Source: Paenibacillus glycanilyticus
GTDB lineage: Bacteria; Bacillota; Bacilli; Paenibacillales; Paenibacillaceae
Direction: 5' to 3'
NCBI RefSeq assembly: GCF_030161375.1
Contig: NZ_BSSQ01000017.1
Location: 32,702 to 96,701, forward strand
DNA: 64,000 nucleotides
A model generated the notes under the pieces. It was not told where the DNA came from, searched no databases, and saw only the letters and a list, made by a program, of their open reading frames with translations. Shown here piece after piece: positions 34,673-42,898 of the stretch (position 1 is the stretch's first letter; each line of letters starts with the position of its first letter). A program made the position numbers and the translations under genes.

Positions 34673-35685
34673 TGGGCGCTTGGCTGCATGACTCGATGAC
34701 CTGGGGCAATGCGGTTATTATTTTTCTATGGAGCGCAGTGTTCCTGTTAGTCGTGCTTGGTTTCGTTACCTATGCCATCTATTTCGAACGGAAGGTCATC
34801 GGCTGGATGCAGCTGCGGATCGGCCCAAACCGGGTTGGTCCGCTGGGGCTCCTCCAGACGGTAGCCGACATCTTCAAGCTTCTTATTAAGGAAGATACGA
34901 TACCGCGCAAAGCTGACCGCTTCTTATTCGTTCTAGCCCCTATACTTTGCTACGTACCCGCCTTTGCGGTTCTTGCGGTCATTCCTTATTCGGAGAAGTT
35001 ATATTTTGCGGACTTGAACGTTGGCTTGCTCTATTACGCGGCATTATCCGGCATCTCAACGCTGGCAATCGTGCTTGGCGGTTGGGCTTCCAATAATAAA
35101 TACGCGCTGCTTGGCGGCATGCGGTCGGCAGCCCAAATGATCAGTTACGAGGTTCCGCTTGTTATCTCGGTCGTTGGCGTTATTATGCTGAGCAGCAGCC
35201 TGAATCTGAAGGATATCGTGGCTGCGCAGTCTGGCGGCTGGTTCTGGGATTGGAACTTCATTCCGCAGATTATCGGCTTTGTCATCTTTATGATTGCGGC
35301 CGTATCGGAGCTGAACCGTACGCCGTTTGACTTGCCGGAGGCGGAGTCCGAGCTGGTAGCAGGTTATCATGTCGAATACAGCGGCTTCCGCTTTGCGTTT
35401 TTTATGCTGTCGGAGTACGTCTACGTCTATGCCATTGCGGCCTTAACAACCGTGCTGTTCCTTGGCGGCTGGCATGCGCCGGCGCCGTTTCTGGATTTTG
35501 TGCCGGGCATTCTCTGGTTTGTGCTCAAATTCGCGTTTATTGTCTTTTTCTTATTCTGGATCCGGGCGAGCTTCCCGCGTATCCGGGTCGATCAATTGAT
35601 GGGGCTTGGTTGGAAGGTGCTGCTGCCGGTATCGCTGCTGAACGTGTTTCTGACGGCGGGTTATCTGGAGCTGTTCGTGAAGTAA
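34672..35685 (+). CDS. nuoH: NADH-quinone oxidoreductase subunit H
   Basis: NuoH links the peripheral arm to the membrane arm and lines the quinone tunnel. About eight helices are seen. Signatures are YFERKVIGWMQLRIGPNRVGPLGLLQTVADIFKLL and ELNRTPFDLPEAESELVAGYHVEYSG. ATG overlaps the nuoD TAA; GGGGAGGTGG lies upstream. 337 residues. Confidence 0.96.
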   Translation: MGAWLHDSMTWGNAVIIFLWSAVFLLVVLGFVTYAIYFERKVIGWMQLRIGPNRVGPLGLLQTVADIFKLLIKEDTIPRKADRFLFVLAPILCYVPAFAVLAVIPYSEKLYFADLNVGLLYYAALSGISTLAIVLGGWASNNKYALLGGMRSAAQMISYEVPLVISVVGVIMLSSSLNLKDIVAAQSGGWFWDWNFIPQIIGFVIFMIAAVSELNRTPFDLPEAESELVAGYHVEYSGFRFAFFMLSEYVYVYAIAALTTVLFLGGWHAPAPFLDFVPGILWFVLKFAFIVFFLFWIRASFPRIRVDQLMGLGWKVLLPVSLLNVFLTAGYLELFVK

Positions 35686-35689
35686 ATCT

Positions 35690-35800
35690 AAGCATACGCT
35701 TTCGAAGTAAGAATCATCACAAACAGCCTGAACTTGGCAGTTTAGGTGATCATTCTTTTAAGCATATGCTTTCGAAGTAAGAATTTCTTTGAAATTCTTT
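35690..35800 (+). repeat. duplicated 25-bp element with paired hairpins between nuoH and nuoI
   Basis: A 25-base sequence beginning AAGCAT(A)CGCTTTCGAAG occurs at 35690-35714 and 35760-35784 with one difference, period 70. Copy 2 contains the perfect palindrome AGCATATGCT. Each copy ends in AAGAAT, the 5' arm of a hairpin: AAGAATCATCAC with GTGATCATTCTT after copy 1, and AAGAATTTC with GAAATTCTT after copy 2. The second is followed by TTT just before the nuoI ribosome site. Confidence 0.75.
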
Positions 35801-35816
35801 TTAGGAGGATGCAGCC

Positions 35817-36266
35817 ATGAATGGACTTGTGCAAGGGCTTGGCGTGACGCTCAAATCGATGGTGTCCAAAAAAGTGACGACTTCTTATCCCGACGAGCCG
35901 ATTCATATGCCGGACCGGTTCCGCGGCATTCAGCATTTTATCCCGGACCTTTGCATCGTCTGCAATCAGTGCGCGAGAATTTGCCCGACCGACTGCATTA
36001 CGCTAACCGGCAAGCCTAACCCCGATCCGGATAAAAAGGGTAAAGTGATCGATACGTTTGATCTGAATTTCGAAATTTGCATCTTATGCGATTTATGCAC
36101 CGAGGTTTGCCCGACGGAAGCGATTGTGATGACCAATCATTTCGAGCTGTCCGCGTATAGCCGGGATGATCTGTTCAAAGACGTGCAGTGGCTGACCGAT
36201 AATAACACGCTTGTCCGCGAGGATAACAATAATATAGGAGCTCCTGCGAAAGGAGGCGCCAAATAA
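35817..36266 (+). CDS. nuoI: NADH-quinone oxidoreductase subunit I
   Basis: NuoI binds two [4Fe-4S] clusters (N6a and N6b). The two ferredoxin motifs are CIVCNQCARICPTDCI and CILCDLCTEVCPTEAI. Length 149. TTAGGAGGATG precedes ATG. A duplicated hairpin element separates it from nuoH. Confidence 0.96.
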   Translation: MNGLVQGLGVTLKSMVSKKVTTSYPDEPIHMPDRFRGIQHFIPDLCIVCNQCARICPTDCITLTGKPNPDPDKKGKVIDTFDLNFEICILCDLCTEVCPTEAIVMTNHFELSAYSRDDLFKDVQWLTDNNTLVREDNNNIGAPAKGGAK

Positions 36267-36267
36267 G

Positions 36268-36783
36268 TTGTTCAATATTGATTTTAACGGCGAGTTCGCC
36301 GCTTTTTCTATTCTCTCGGCGGTTATGATCATCGGCGCGGTCTTTATGGTCAGCCTTCAAAAGGTCGTGCACATGGTCATCTCCATGGCTGCGGTGTTTC
36401 TTGGCCTTGCCGGCATGTTCGTGCTGCTGGATGCGGAGTTTGTAGCGTTTGTCCAGGTGTTGATCTATGCGGGAGCGGTATCCATTCTGATGATATTTGG
36501 CATTATGATGACCAATCATCAGAATAAACAAGCAGATCCGGTCAAACCGCTCCACGAGACGTTGTCCGCTATTGCGGCGCTTTGCCTGTTCGGCATGTTG
36601 TTTTATGCGATCCGAACGACGGATTTCCCGGACGCCCAGCCGCTAGAAGGAGTTCAAAATAATACGTTCAGCATTGGAGAACTGCTGTATACTGGATATG
36701 TCGTGCCGTTTGAGCTGTTGTCGGTCCTGCTGACCGTGGCGTTTATCGGCGCGATAGCCATTGCGAAGAAGGGGGAGGATTAA
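36268..36783 (+). CDS. nuoJ: NADH-quinone oxidoreductase subunit J
   Basis: Membrane-arm subunit with five helices and the conserved FVAFVQVLIYAGAVSILMIFGIMMT (the helix with a pi-bulge in known structures). TTG start at 36268 with AAAGGAGG inside the end of nuoI. Length 171. Confidence 0.94.
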   Translation: MFNIDFNGEFAAFSILSAVMIIGAVFMVSLQKVVHMVISMAAVFLGLAGMFVLLDAEFVAFVQVLIYAGAVSILMIFGIMMTNHQNKQADPVKPLHETLSAIAALCLFGMLFYAIRTTDFPDAQPLEGVQNNTFSIGELLYTGYVVPFELLSVLLTVAFIGAIAIAKKGED

Positions 36784-36785
36784 TC

Positions 36786-37088
36786 ATGCTTCCATCCTAT
36801 TTGACGATGGCGGCGATCCTGTTCTGCATCGGGCTTTACGGAGCTCTGGTGAAACGGAATGCCGTAATCGTCCTGTTATCGATTGAACTTATGCTGAATG
36901 CGGTGAACCTCAATCTTGTCGCGTTCTCCAAATACGGCGTTGTGCCATCCCTGACCGGGCAAGTATTCGCCTTGTTTACCATTACCGTTGCGGCTGCGGA
37001 AGCTGCTGTTGGGGTCGCGATATTGATAGCCCTGTTCCGCGCCAGAGGGACCGTTCATGTGGATGAATTCGACGAGATGAGGAGGTGA
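36786..37088 (+). CDS. nuoK: NADH-quinone oxidoreductase subunit K
   Basis: MrpC-like proton-channel subunit, 100 residues, three helices. Conserved acidic residues lie in VLLSIELMLNAVNLN and TVAAAEAAVGVAIL. AAGGGGGAGG precedes ATG. Confidence 0.96.
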   Translation: MLPSYLTMAAILFCIGLYGALVKRNAVIVLLSIELMLNAVNLNLVAFSKYGVVPSLTGQVFALFTITVAAAEAAVGVAILIALFRARGTVHVDEFDEMRR

Positions 37089-37096
37089 TGTGACCC

Positions 37097-38971
37097 GTGG
37101 ATTCCTTTACGCAAACAGCCTGGCTCATTCCGCTATTTCCGTTTGCCGCCTTTCTTCTGCTGACGGCCCTTGGCCGCGGCTATAGACGCGCTGGCGTCAT
37201 GATTGGTTCAATTGGTTCGCTTCTTGCGCTGATCATGTCGCTACTCGTGTTGTTCGAGCGTCTCGATCCGAACGCGGTGGACTACAGCAACAGCTACAAG
37301 TGGATTGACCTTGGCGATTACACGCTGAAGGTTGGTTTTGAAGTGACGAACCTGAATGCCCTAATGCTTGTGATCGTGACGGCAGTCAGTTTTCTGGTCA
37401 ACGTGTATTCGGCCGGCTACATGAAAAAAGATGAGCGGATTACCGTCTTTTACGGTTATGTGGCACTATTTACGTTTGCGATGCTGGGTCTTGTATTGTC
37501 AGACAATATGCTGGTGTTCTATATATTCTGGGAGCTTGTTGGCGTATGCTCCTTCCTGCTCGTCGGCTTCTGGTATGCCAGACCGGCAGCCCGCGCGGCA
37601 GCGAAAAAAGCGTTTATCGTGACGCGTATCGGCGACGCGGGGCTGCTTCTTGGCATCATCGTGTTGTTCTGGTATATGCCGGGCCATGCGCTTGATTTCA
37701 GCAGTATACATAATGTGTTTAACGAAGGGCAGTCCGGTGCGATTACGATGACCATTACGACCTCGATTGCTCTGCTTCTGTTCATGGGCGTGATCGGCAA
37801 GTCCGGCCAGTTCCCGCTGCATGTGTGGCTGCCCGATGCGATGGAAGGGCCAACGCCAATCAGCGCCTTGATCCATGCGGCGACCATGGTGGCGGCGGGC
37901 GTATTCCTCCTCGCCAGAACCTTCGATATATTCGAAGCTTCCGCGGCAGCGATGCATACGGTCGCTTACTTCGGCGGATTTACGGCGATATTCGCGGCAA
38001 CCGTGGCGCTGGCGCAAAATGATATTAAACGGATTCTTGCTTACTCCACGATCAGCCAGTTAGGCTACATGGTTATGGCCATGGGGCTCGGCTCCATGAC
38101 AGGCGGCATGTTTCATCTGTTCACGCATGCTTTCTTCAAGGCGCTTCTGTTCCTTGCGGCCGGCAGCGTAATCCACGCGGTACATACGCAGAACATTCAT
38201 GAGATGGGCGGGCTTGGCTCCAAAATGCGGATAACCGCTTGGACCTTTGGGATTGGGGCGTTGTCTTTATCCGGCATTCCGCCGTTTTCGGGCTTTTGGT
38301 CAAAGGATGCGATTCTGGGTACCGCGCTTGATGAGGATCCGTTCTTGTTCGCAATAGGGCTTGCGGCGGCTTTTTGCACGGTGCTGTATATGTCGCGATT
38401 GTTTTTTATCGTCTTTACGGGCAAATCCCGCGTTCGTCAGCCTAACGAGGTGCGTGAATCCGGCCTCGCGATGGCCATTCCGATGGTGGTGCTTGCGGTA
38501 TTATCCGTTGTTGCCGGTTTCGTCGAGACGCCTTGGAACGGCTGGCTCGGCAACTGGCTGACAGGCGGCGGAGAAGAGGTCCATGCTAATGGATTTGCGA
38601 TTGTGGCTTCCATTGCGGTAGGCGTGCTTGGCATTTACGTCGGGTGGCTCATGTATGGCAGGGCGTATAGGGAACAAAGCCCGGCAGCTGCCCGAATGCC
38701 TTGGCTCGTTCAATTGCTGGAACGGCAATATTACGTGAACGAATTTTATAACGTTGTTATTGTAGGCACCGTGCGGTGGATCGGCAAGCTCCTTCATGCC
38801 TTTGATGAGCACGTCATTGGCGGCGCAGTCCGGTTAGTCGGCTTTACGGCGGTAGCCGGTGGCCGGGTAATGACGCGTTTGAATAACGGCCAGACGCAAA
38901 CGTACGGCTTAACCGCGGTTATCGGCTTAGTTGTCATTATTGCGGCAATCGTCGGAAGGAGGTTTTGGTAA
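37097..38971 (+). CDS. nuoL: NADH-quinone oxidoreductase subunit L
   Basis: Antiporter-like proton pump at the tip of the membrane arm, 624 residues with about 16 helices. The proton-antiporter core shows FYIFWELVGVCSFLLVGFWY, PLHVWLPDAMEGPTPISALIHAATMVAAG and AYSTISQLGYM. The C-terminal part contains the amphipathic region ending in a last helix. GTG 37097 follows GGAGGTGATG with 11-base spacing. It overlaps nuoM. Confidence 0.95.
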   Translation: MDSFTQTAWLIPLFPFAAFLLLTALGRGYRRAGVMIGSIGSLLALIMSLLVLFERLDPNAVDYSNSYKWIDLGDYTLKVGFEVTNLNALMLVIVTAVSFLVNVYSAGYMKKDERITVFYGYVALFTFAMLGLVLSDNMLVFYIFWELVGVCSFLLVGFWYARPAARAAAKKAFIVTRIGDAGLLLGIIVLFWYMPGHALDFSSIHNVFNEGQSGAITMTITTSIALLLFMGVIGKSGQFPLHVWLPDAMEGPTPISALIHAATMVAAGVFLLARTFDIFEASAAAMHTVAYFGGFTAIFAATVALAQNDIKRILAYSTISQLGYMVMAMGLGSMTGGMFHLFTHAFFKALLFLAAGSVIHAVHTQNIHEMGGLGSKMRITAWTFGIGALSLSGIPPFSGFWSKDAILGTALDEDPFLFAIGLAAAFCTVLYMSRLFFIVFTGKSRVRQPNEVRESGLAMAIPMVVLAVLSVVAGFVETPWNGWLGNWLTGGGEEVHANGFAIVASIAVGVLGIYVGWLMYGRAYREQSPAAARMPWLVQLLERQYYVNEFYNVVIVGTVRWIGKLLHAFDEHVIGGAVRLVGFTAVAGGRVMTRLNNGQTQTYGLTAVIGLVVIIAAIVGRRFW

Positions 38972-40602
38972 TGATGGACCTAACCGATCTTCCGATTCTA
39001 TCGATTATTCTAGCAACTCCGCTCATCGGGCTGCTGGTCGTTCTCCTGTTGCCTAAGCACCGGAATCGCTGGCTGCAAGCGGCTGCAATCATTTTCACGC
39101 TCATCCCGCTTGTCTTGTCTTTAATGCTGTACGCGGATTACGACAGGCATCAAGGCGGTAACGCCTATGAGGAAACGGCGAACTGGGTGGAGGTCCCGCT
39201 TAACAAGGAAACACAAGCTTCGAACGGAGTCACGAGCTTTACGTTGTCCTTCCAATATGATCTGGGGATAGATGGCTTGTCGCTTCCGCTTGTTGTTCTT
39301 ACGACGCTCATTACGGCGATGGCTGCTTTTGCTTCCGTTCATGTGAAAAAGCGGTGGAAGGCGTTTTACGCCTGGTTCCTGCTTCTTGAGACAGGCGTGC
39401 TTGGCGTATTTATGGCGAGGGATTTGTTCTTGTTCTTTGTTTTCTTCGAGATTACGCTAATCGCGATGTATTTCCTGATCGGGATCTGGGGGTATTTCAA
39501 CCGGGAGCGGGCGGCTAATCAGTTTGTCATCTATAACGGGCTTGGCTCGGCTATTATGCTTATTGCCTTTATTCTTCTTGTCTCAACGGCCGGCTTCCAT
39601 ATCGACCAAGATACTTCGACCTTTATTTATAGCGGCAGTTATGCCGATATTGTCCGCAATTTGGCCGATCCGTCGGCATGGGTGAATCTTGCTCCCGATC
39701 AGACGGGCGGGCTTAATCCGTTTCATATGTCGGATGCGATGCATACGGTTATTTTCCTGCTGCTCGTTGTTGCGTTTGGCATTAAGCTGCCGATTCTGCC
39801 TTTCCACACGTGGATGTTGAAGGTGCATAACGAAGCTCATCCGGCTATTGTTATGATTCACTCGGGCATTTTGCTCAAAATGGGAGCTTACGGTCTTATC
39901 CGCTTCGGAATCGTCTTATTCCCCGAGCAGGCAAAGGATTGGGCGATCGTGCTGGCTACGCTAGGCTTGATCAATTTGCTGTACGGGGCGCTGGTTGCTT
40001 TCAGGCAGACCGAGCTCAAGCTAGTGCTCGCTTATTCCTCTATCAGCCATATGGGAATCGTGCTGCTGGGGCTTGCGGCTTTTAACGAGATTGGCCTTCA
40101 AGGCGCGGTCTTCCAGCTGGTGTCGCACGGTCTTATCTCGGCGCTTATGTTCCTCCTTGTAGGGAGCTTGTATGAACGTACCCGGACGACGACTTTATCC
40201 GAGCTTGGCGGATTGGCGCGTTCGATGCCGTTTATCTCTGGCATCCTGCTTGCCGGAGGGCTTGCATCGCTAGGCCTGCCGGGCATGTCGGGGTTTGTTG
40301 GGGAGTTTATGTCGCTGCTCGGCTTGTTCGACAGTCAGCCTTGGATCGCCGGGTTCGCGGTAATTGGCGTGATTCTGACCGCTGTTTACGTGCTGCGGGC
40401 GGTGCTAAAAACGACATTTGGTCCTATCGATGAACGATTCCTTGCGGTCAAAGACGCGAGGCTGATTGAAGCCTTGCCGATGATTGTCCTGCTGGCGTTT
40501 ATCCTGCTATTGGGTTGTTATCCATCTGTACTGACAGATACGTTCCAATATAGCGTTGACGGCGTGTTTAAGCCGTTATTTTCGTTAAGGATGGGGGGAT
40601 AA
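38971..40602 (+). CDS. nuoM: NADH-quinone oxidoreductase subunit M
   Basis: Antiporter-like pump subunit, 543 residues. Core motifs are FFVFFEITLIAMYFLIGIWG (conserved Glu), PFHTWMLKVHNEAHPAIVMIHSGILLKMGAYGLIR and AYSSISHMGIVLLG. ATG 38971 overlaps the nuoL stop and lies seven bases after AAGGAGG. Confidence 0.96.
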   Translation: MMDLTDLPILSIILATPLIGLLVVLLLPKHRNRWLQAAAIIFTLIPLVLSLMLYADYDRHQGGNAYEETANWVEVPLNKETQASNGVTSFTLSFQYDLGIDGLSLPLVVLTTLITAMAAFASVHVKKRWKAFYAWFLLLETGVLGVFMARDLFLFFVFFEITLIAMYFLIGIWGYFNRERAANQFVIYNGLGSAIMLIAFILLVSTAGFHIDQDTSTFIYSGSYADIVRNLADPSAWVNLAPDQTGGLNPFHMSDAMHTVIFLLLVVAFGIKLPILPFHTWMLKVHNEAHPAIVMIHSGILLKMGAYGLIRFGIVLFPEQAKDWAIVLATLGLINLLYGALVAFRQTELKLVLAYSSISHMGIVLLGLAAFNEIGLQGAVFQLVSHGLISALMFLLVGSLYERTRTTTLSELGGLARSMPFISGILLAGGLASLGLPGMSGFVGEFMSLLGLFDSQPWIAGFAVIGVILTAVYVLRAVLKTTFGPIDERFLAVKDARLIEALPMIVLLAFILLLGCYPSVLTDTFQYSVDGVFKPLFSLRMGG

Positions 40603-40605
40603 GCG

Positions 40606-42174
40606 ATGAGCAGCACATTTGCACCGATGACGTGGCATGATACGTTGTATCTTGCGCCGGAGCTTATCCTTGCCGCGATGTTCCTTATTCTGATCATAAC
40701 GGACCTAATCCTTCCGCAGCGGGTGAACCGCTCGTTGATTGGCTGGTTGACGCTTGCCGGATTGCTGGTCTCGCTGGGGGCGGTTATTTGGCGGATGATC
40801 GACATGAATCCAAGCGGCGTATCGGCGGAAGAAGCGGCGAAGGCCGGTCAAGCGATCTCGCTGCTTGGCGCAAGTTACAGGGTAGATGATTACGGCAATC
40901 TATTAAAAATCGTATTTTTGATCGGAACGTCTCTTATCGTGCTGATGGGACTGGGCTCCACGCAAAAAGACGATGCCGTTACGGATAAAGCCGAATTTTA
41001 TTATCTGCTTCTTCCGGCGACGGCAGGTGCGATGATTATGGCTTCCTCCGGTAATCTGGTTACCTTGTACATCGGGCTCGAGCTGCTTAGCATTACGACT
41101 TACGTGCTTGTAGGCTTGCGGAAGCGTTCTTCGTTGTCGGCGGAGGCGGCATTCAAGTATGTGGTTACCGGCGGCATTGCCTCCGCGTTTGTCCTGTTTG
41201 GGATGTCGTATCTGTACGGGGTAACGGGTTCGGTTAGTTTGGCGGATTTCGGGACGGCATTGCCGCAAGCTCTAACGGACTACAAAGCGCTTGTTTATGT
41301 AGGGTTTTTCTTCCTGATTGCGGGCTTTGGCATCAAAATCGCGGCCGCTCCGTTCCACGCCTGGGCACCCGATGTGTATCAAGGCGCGCCAACGCCGGTC
41401 TCCGCTTTTCTAGCGGTCATTGCAAAAGGGGCAGCGCTCGCCGCAGTGTTCCGCTTGCTGTATAGCAGCGCGTTTTTTGTCTCTGGCGGCTCCAAGGATC
41501 AGGCAGGCGATGATGTGATGTTCGCTTTGCTGGTCATAGCCGCGGTTGCGATGCTAGTCGGTACGTTATCGGCGCTACGGCAAAAGCAAGCGAAGCGGCT
41601 GCTCGCGTTATCCGGCGTAGCAAACGCGGGGTATCTGCTAGTTCCGATCGCGGTATCGGTTACGATTATCCATAGCAATAATTTTGCGGAATTTGCCTTT
41701 TATTTAGTGGCTTATCTACTTATGAACGTCGGGGCTTTCGCGGTTGTGACGGTCATCGCGCGAGCGACGGGGCATGAGGAGCTGAGAGGTTTCTCCGGTC
41801 TCTATTACAGGGCTCCGTGGACGGCGGTCGCTATGCTGGTCTTTATTTTATCGCTGTCGGGTCTTCCGGTTACGGCCGGGTTCTTCGGCAAGTTGTTTAT
41901 CCTGCTCGGAGCGGCCAGCGTCAAGGCGTATTGGCTGGTAGCCATAATGGCGGTCAGCACGGTGATCTCTTATTACTTCTACTTCGGCATCATCCGCCAA
42001 ATGTTCCTGCGGTCGAATGACGAAGCGGAGACCGAGATCCATGTGCCGGCCGTGACCGGCCTCGTCATCTGGATTTGCGCGGCCGCGACCGTTGCCCTCG
42101 GCGTTATGCCGGGCCCGCTCATGAAATGGATCGACATGGTGTTTACGATCCAGGGCGATTTGTTTGTGAGATAG
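40606..42174 (+). CDS. nuoN: NADH-quinone oxidoreductase subunit N
   Basis: Third antiporter-like pump, 522 residues, about 14 helices. Motifs include LYIGLELLSITTYVLVGLRKRS, PFHAWAPDVYQGAPTPVSAFLAVIAKGAALA and LSGVANAGYLLVPI. GGGGGGATAAGCG precedes ATG. Last gene of the operon; no nuoE, F or G is present. Confidence 0.96.
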   Translation: MSSTFAPMTWHDTLYLAPELILAAMFLILIITDLILPQRVNRSLIGWLTLAGLLVSLGAVIWRMIDMNPSGVSAEEAAKAGQAISLLGASYRVDDYGNLLKIVFLIGTSLIVLMGLGSTQKDDAVTDKAEFYYLLLPATAGAMIMASSGNLVTLYIGLELLSITTYVLVGLRKRSSLSAEAAFKYVVTGGIASAFVLFGMSYLYGVTGSVSLADFGTALPQALTDYKALVYVGFFFLIAGFGIKIAAAPFHAWAPDVYQGAPTPVSAFLAVIAKGAALAAVFRLLYSSAFFVSGGSKDQAGDDVMFALLVIAAVAMLVGTLSALRQKQAKRLLALSGVANAGYLLVPIAVSVTIIHSNNFAEFAFYLVAYLLMNVGAFAVVTVIARATGHEELRGFSGLYYRAPWTAVAMLVFILSLSGLPVTAGFFGKLFILLGAASVKAYWLVAIMAVSTVISYYFYFGIIRQMFLRSNDEAETEIHVPAVTGLVIWICAAATVALGVMPGPLMKWIDMVFTIQGDLFVR

Positions 42175-42207
42175 ATGGTTTGAGGTTTGGAGGATTGGTG
42201 GATTGGT

Positions 42208-42236
42208 GGCCCAGCGTAAATCGCTGGGCTTTTTTG
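42208..42236 (+). terminator. terminator of the nuo operon
   Basis: GCCCAGCG/CGCTGGGC stem with a five-base loop and T6. Confidence 0.92.
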
Positions 42237-42344
42237 TGTTTGTACGGAGGTAGCTGCGGAATTAGCTGGTTAGGTTGTGAGCATGAGCACGATTGTATAA
42301 CCCTCCGCGCGGTTATTGATAGGATCATTGAGAAGATTGAGGGA

Positions 42345-42640
42345 GATAAGACCCTGGGAGGTCCTTTATTGGGTGAGTTAGGAGGGGGAATGGTGGGGAT
42401 AAGACCCTGGGAGGGTCTTATTGATTGAAAGAGAGGGTGATTTCGCATGTATTGCTGCTATTCGGGAGAAATAAGACCCTGCGGGTCCTTTATTGGGTGA
42501 GTTGGGAGGGGGAAATGGTGGGATAAGACCCTGGGAGGGTCTTATCGGTGGGGGGGAGAGTGCGGATTGGTCCGTATATTGCGTGAATGGTGCGGATATG
42601 CGGAAGATTTGCGAAGTTAAGGTCCCTGAGGGACCTTAAG
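42345..42640. repeat. cluster of AAGACCC/GGGTCTT palindromes before the SLH protease
   Basis: Two copies of an about 80-bp block (42345-42425, 42471-42546), 126 bases apart, share ATAAGACCCTG ... TTTATTGGGTGAGTT ... AGGGGGAA. Each block begins and ends with an ATAAGACCC/GGGTCTTAT-type inverted repeat, so there are four such palindromes. A related perfect palindrome (TTAAGGTCCC/GGGACCTTAA, 42617-42639) follows. They occupy much of the 660-base non-coding gap after the nuo terminator. No gene or convincing promoter is seen in the gap. Confidence 0.8.
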
Positions 42641-42898
42641 AGAAGTAGAAGGTGGGGACTGCGGCGGGAACACGGTGTGGGAGAGTTGCTAGAATCAGAT
42701 CATCCTATGGCGAGATGATTCATTTATCAGCGTTTTTACAGGGAATTATCTTTTGCTAGAGACAGGAGATTGAGGGCTGGAAATCGAATGGTAATAAGAG
42801 ATAAATAGAGATGGTTAACGGTCCATAGAGAAACGCTTGGTACATGGATGCGTATAATTTGAGAGCGGAGACAAATATACCGATAAAGGCAGAATCAG

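Noticed and set aside
42075..42428. A plus-strand frame overlapping the end of nuoN
   Set aside because: It lies out of frame in nuoN, crosses the nuo terminator and enters the palindrome cluster.
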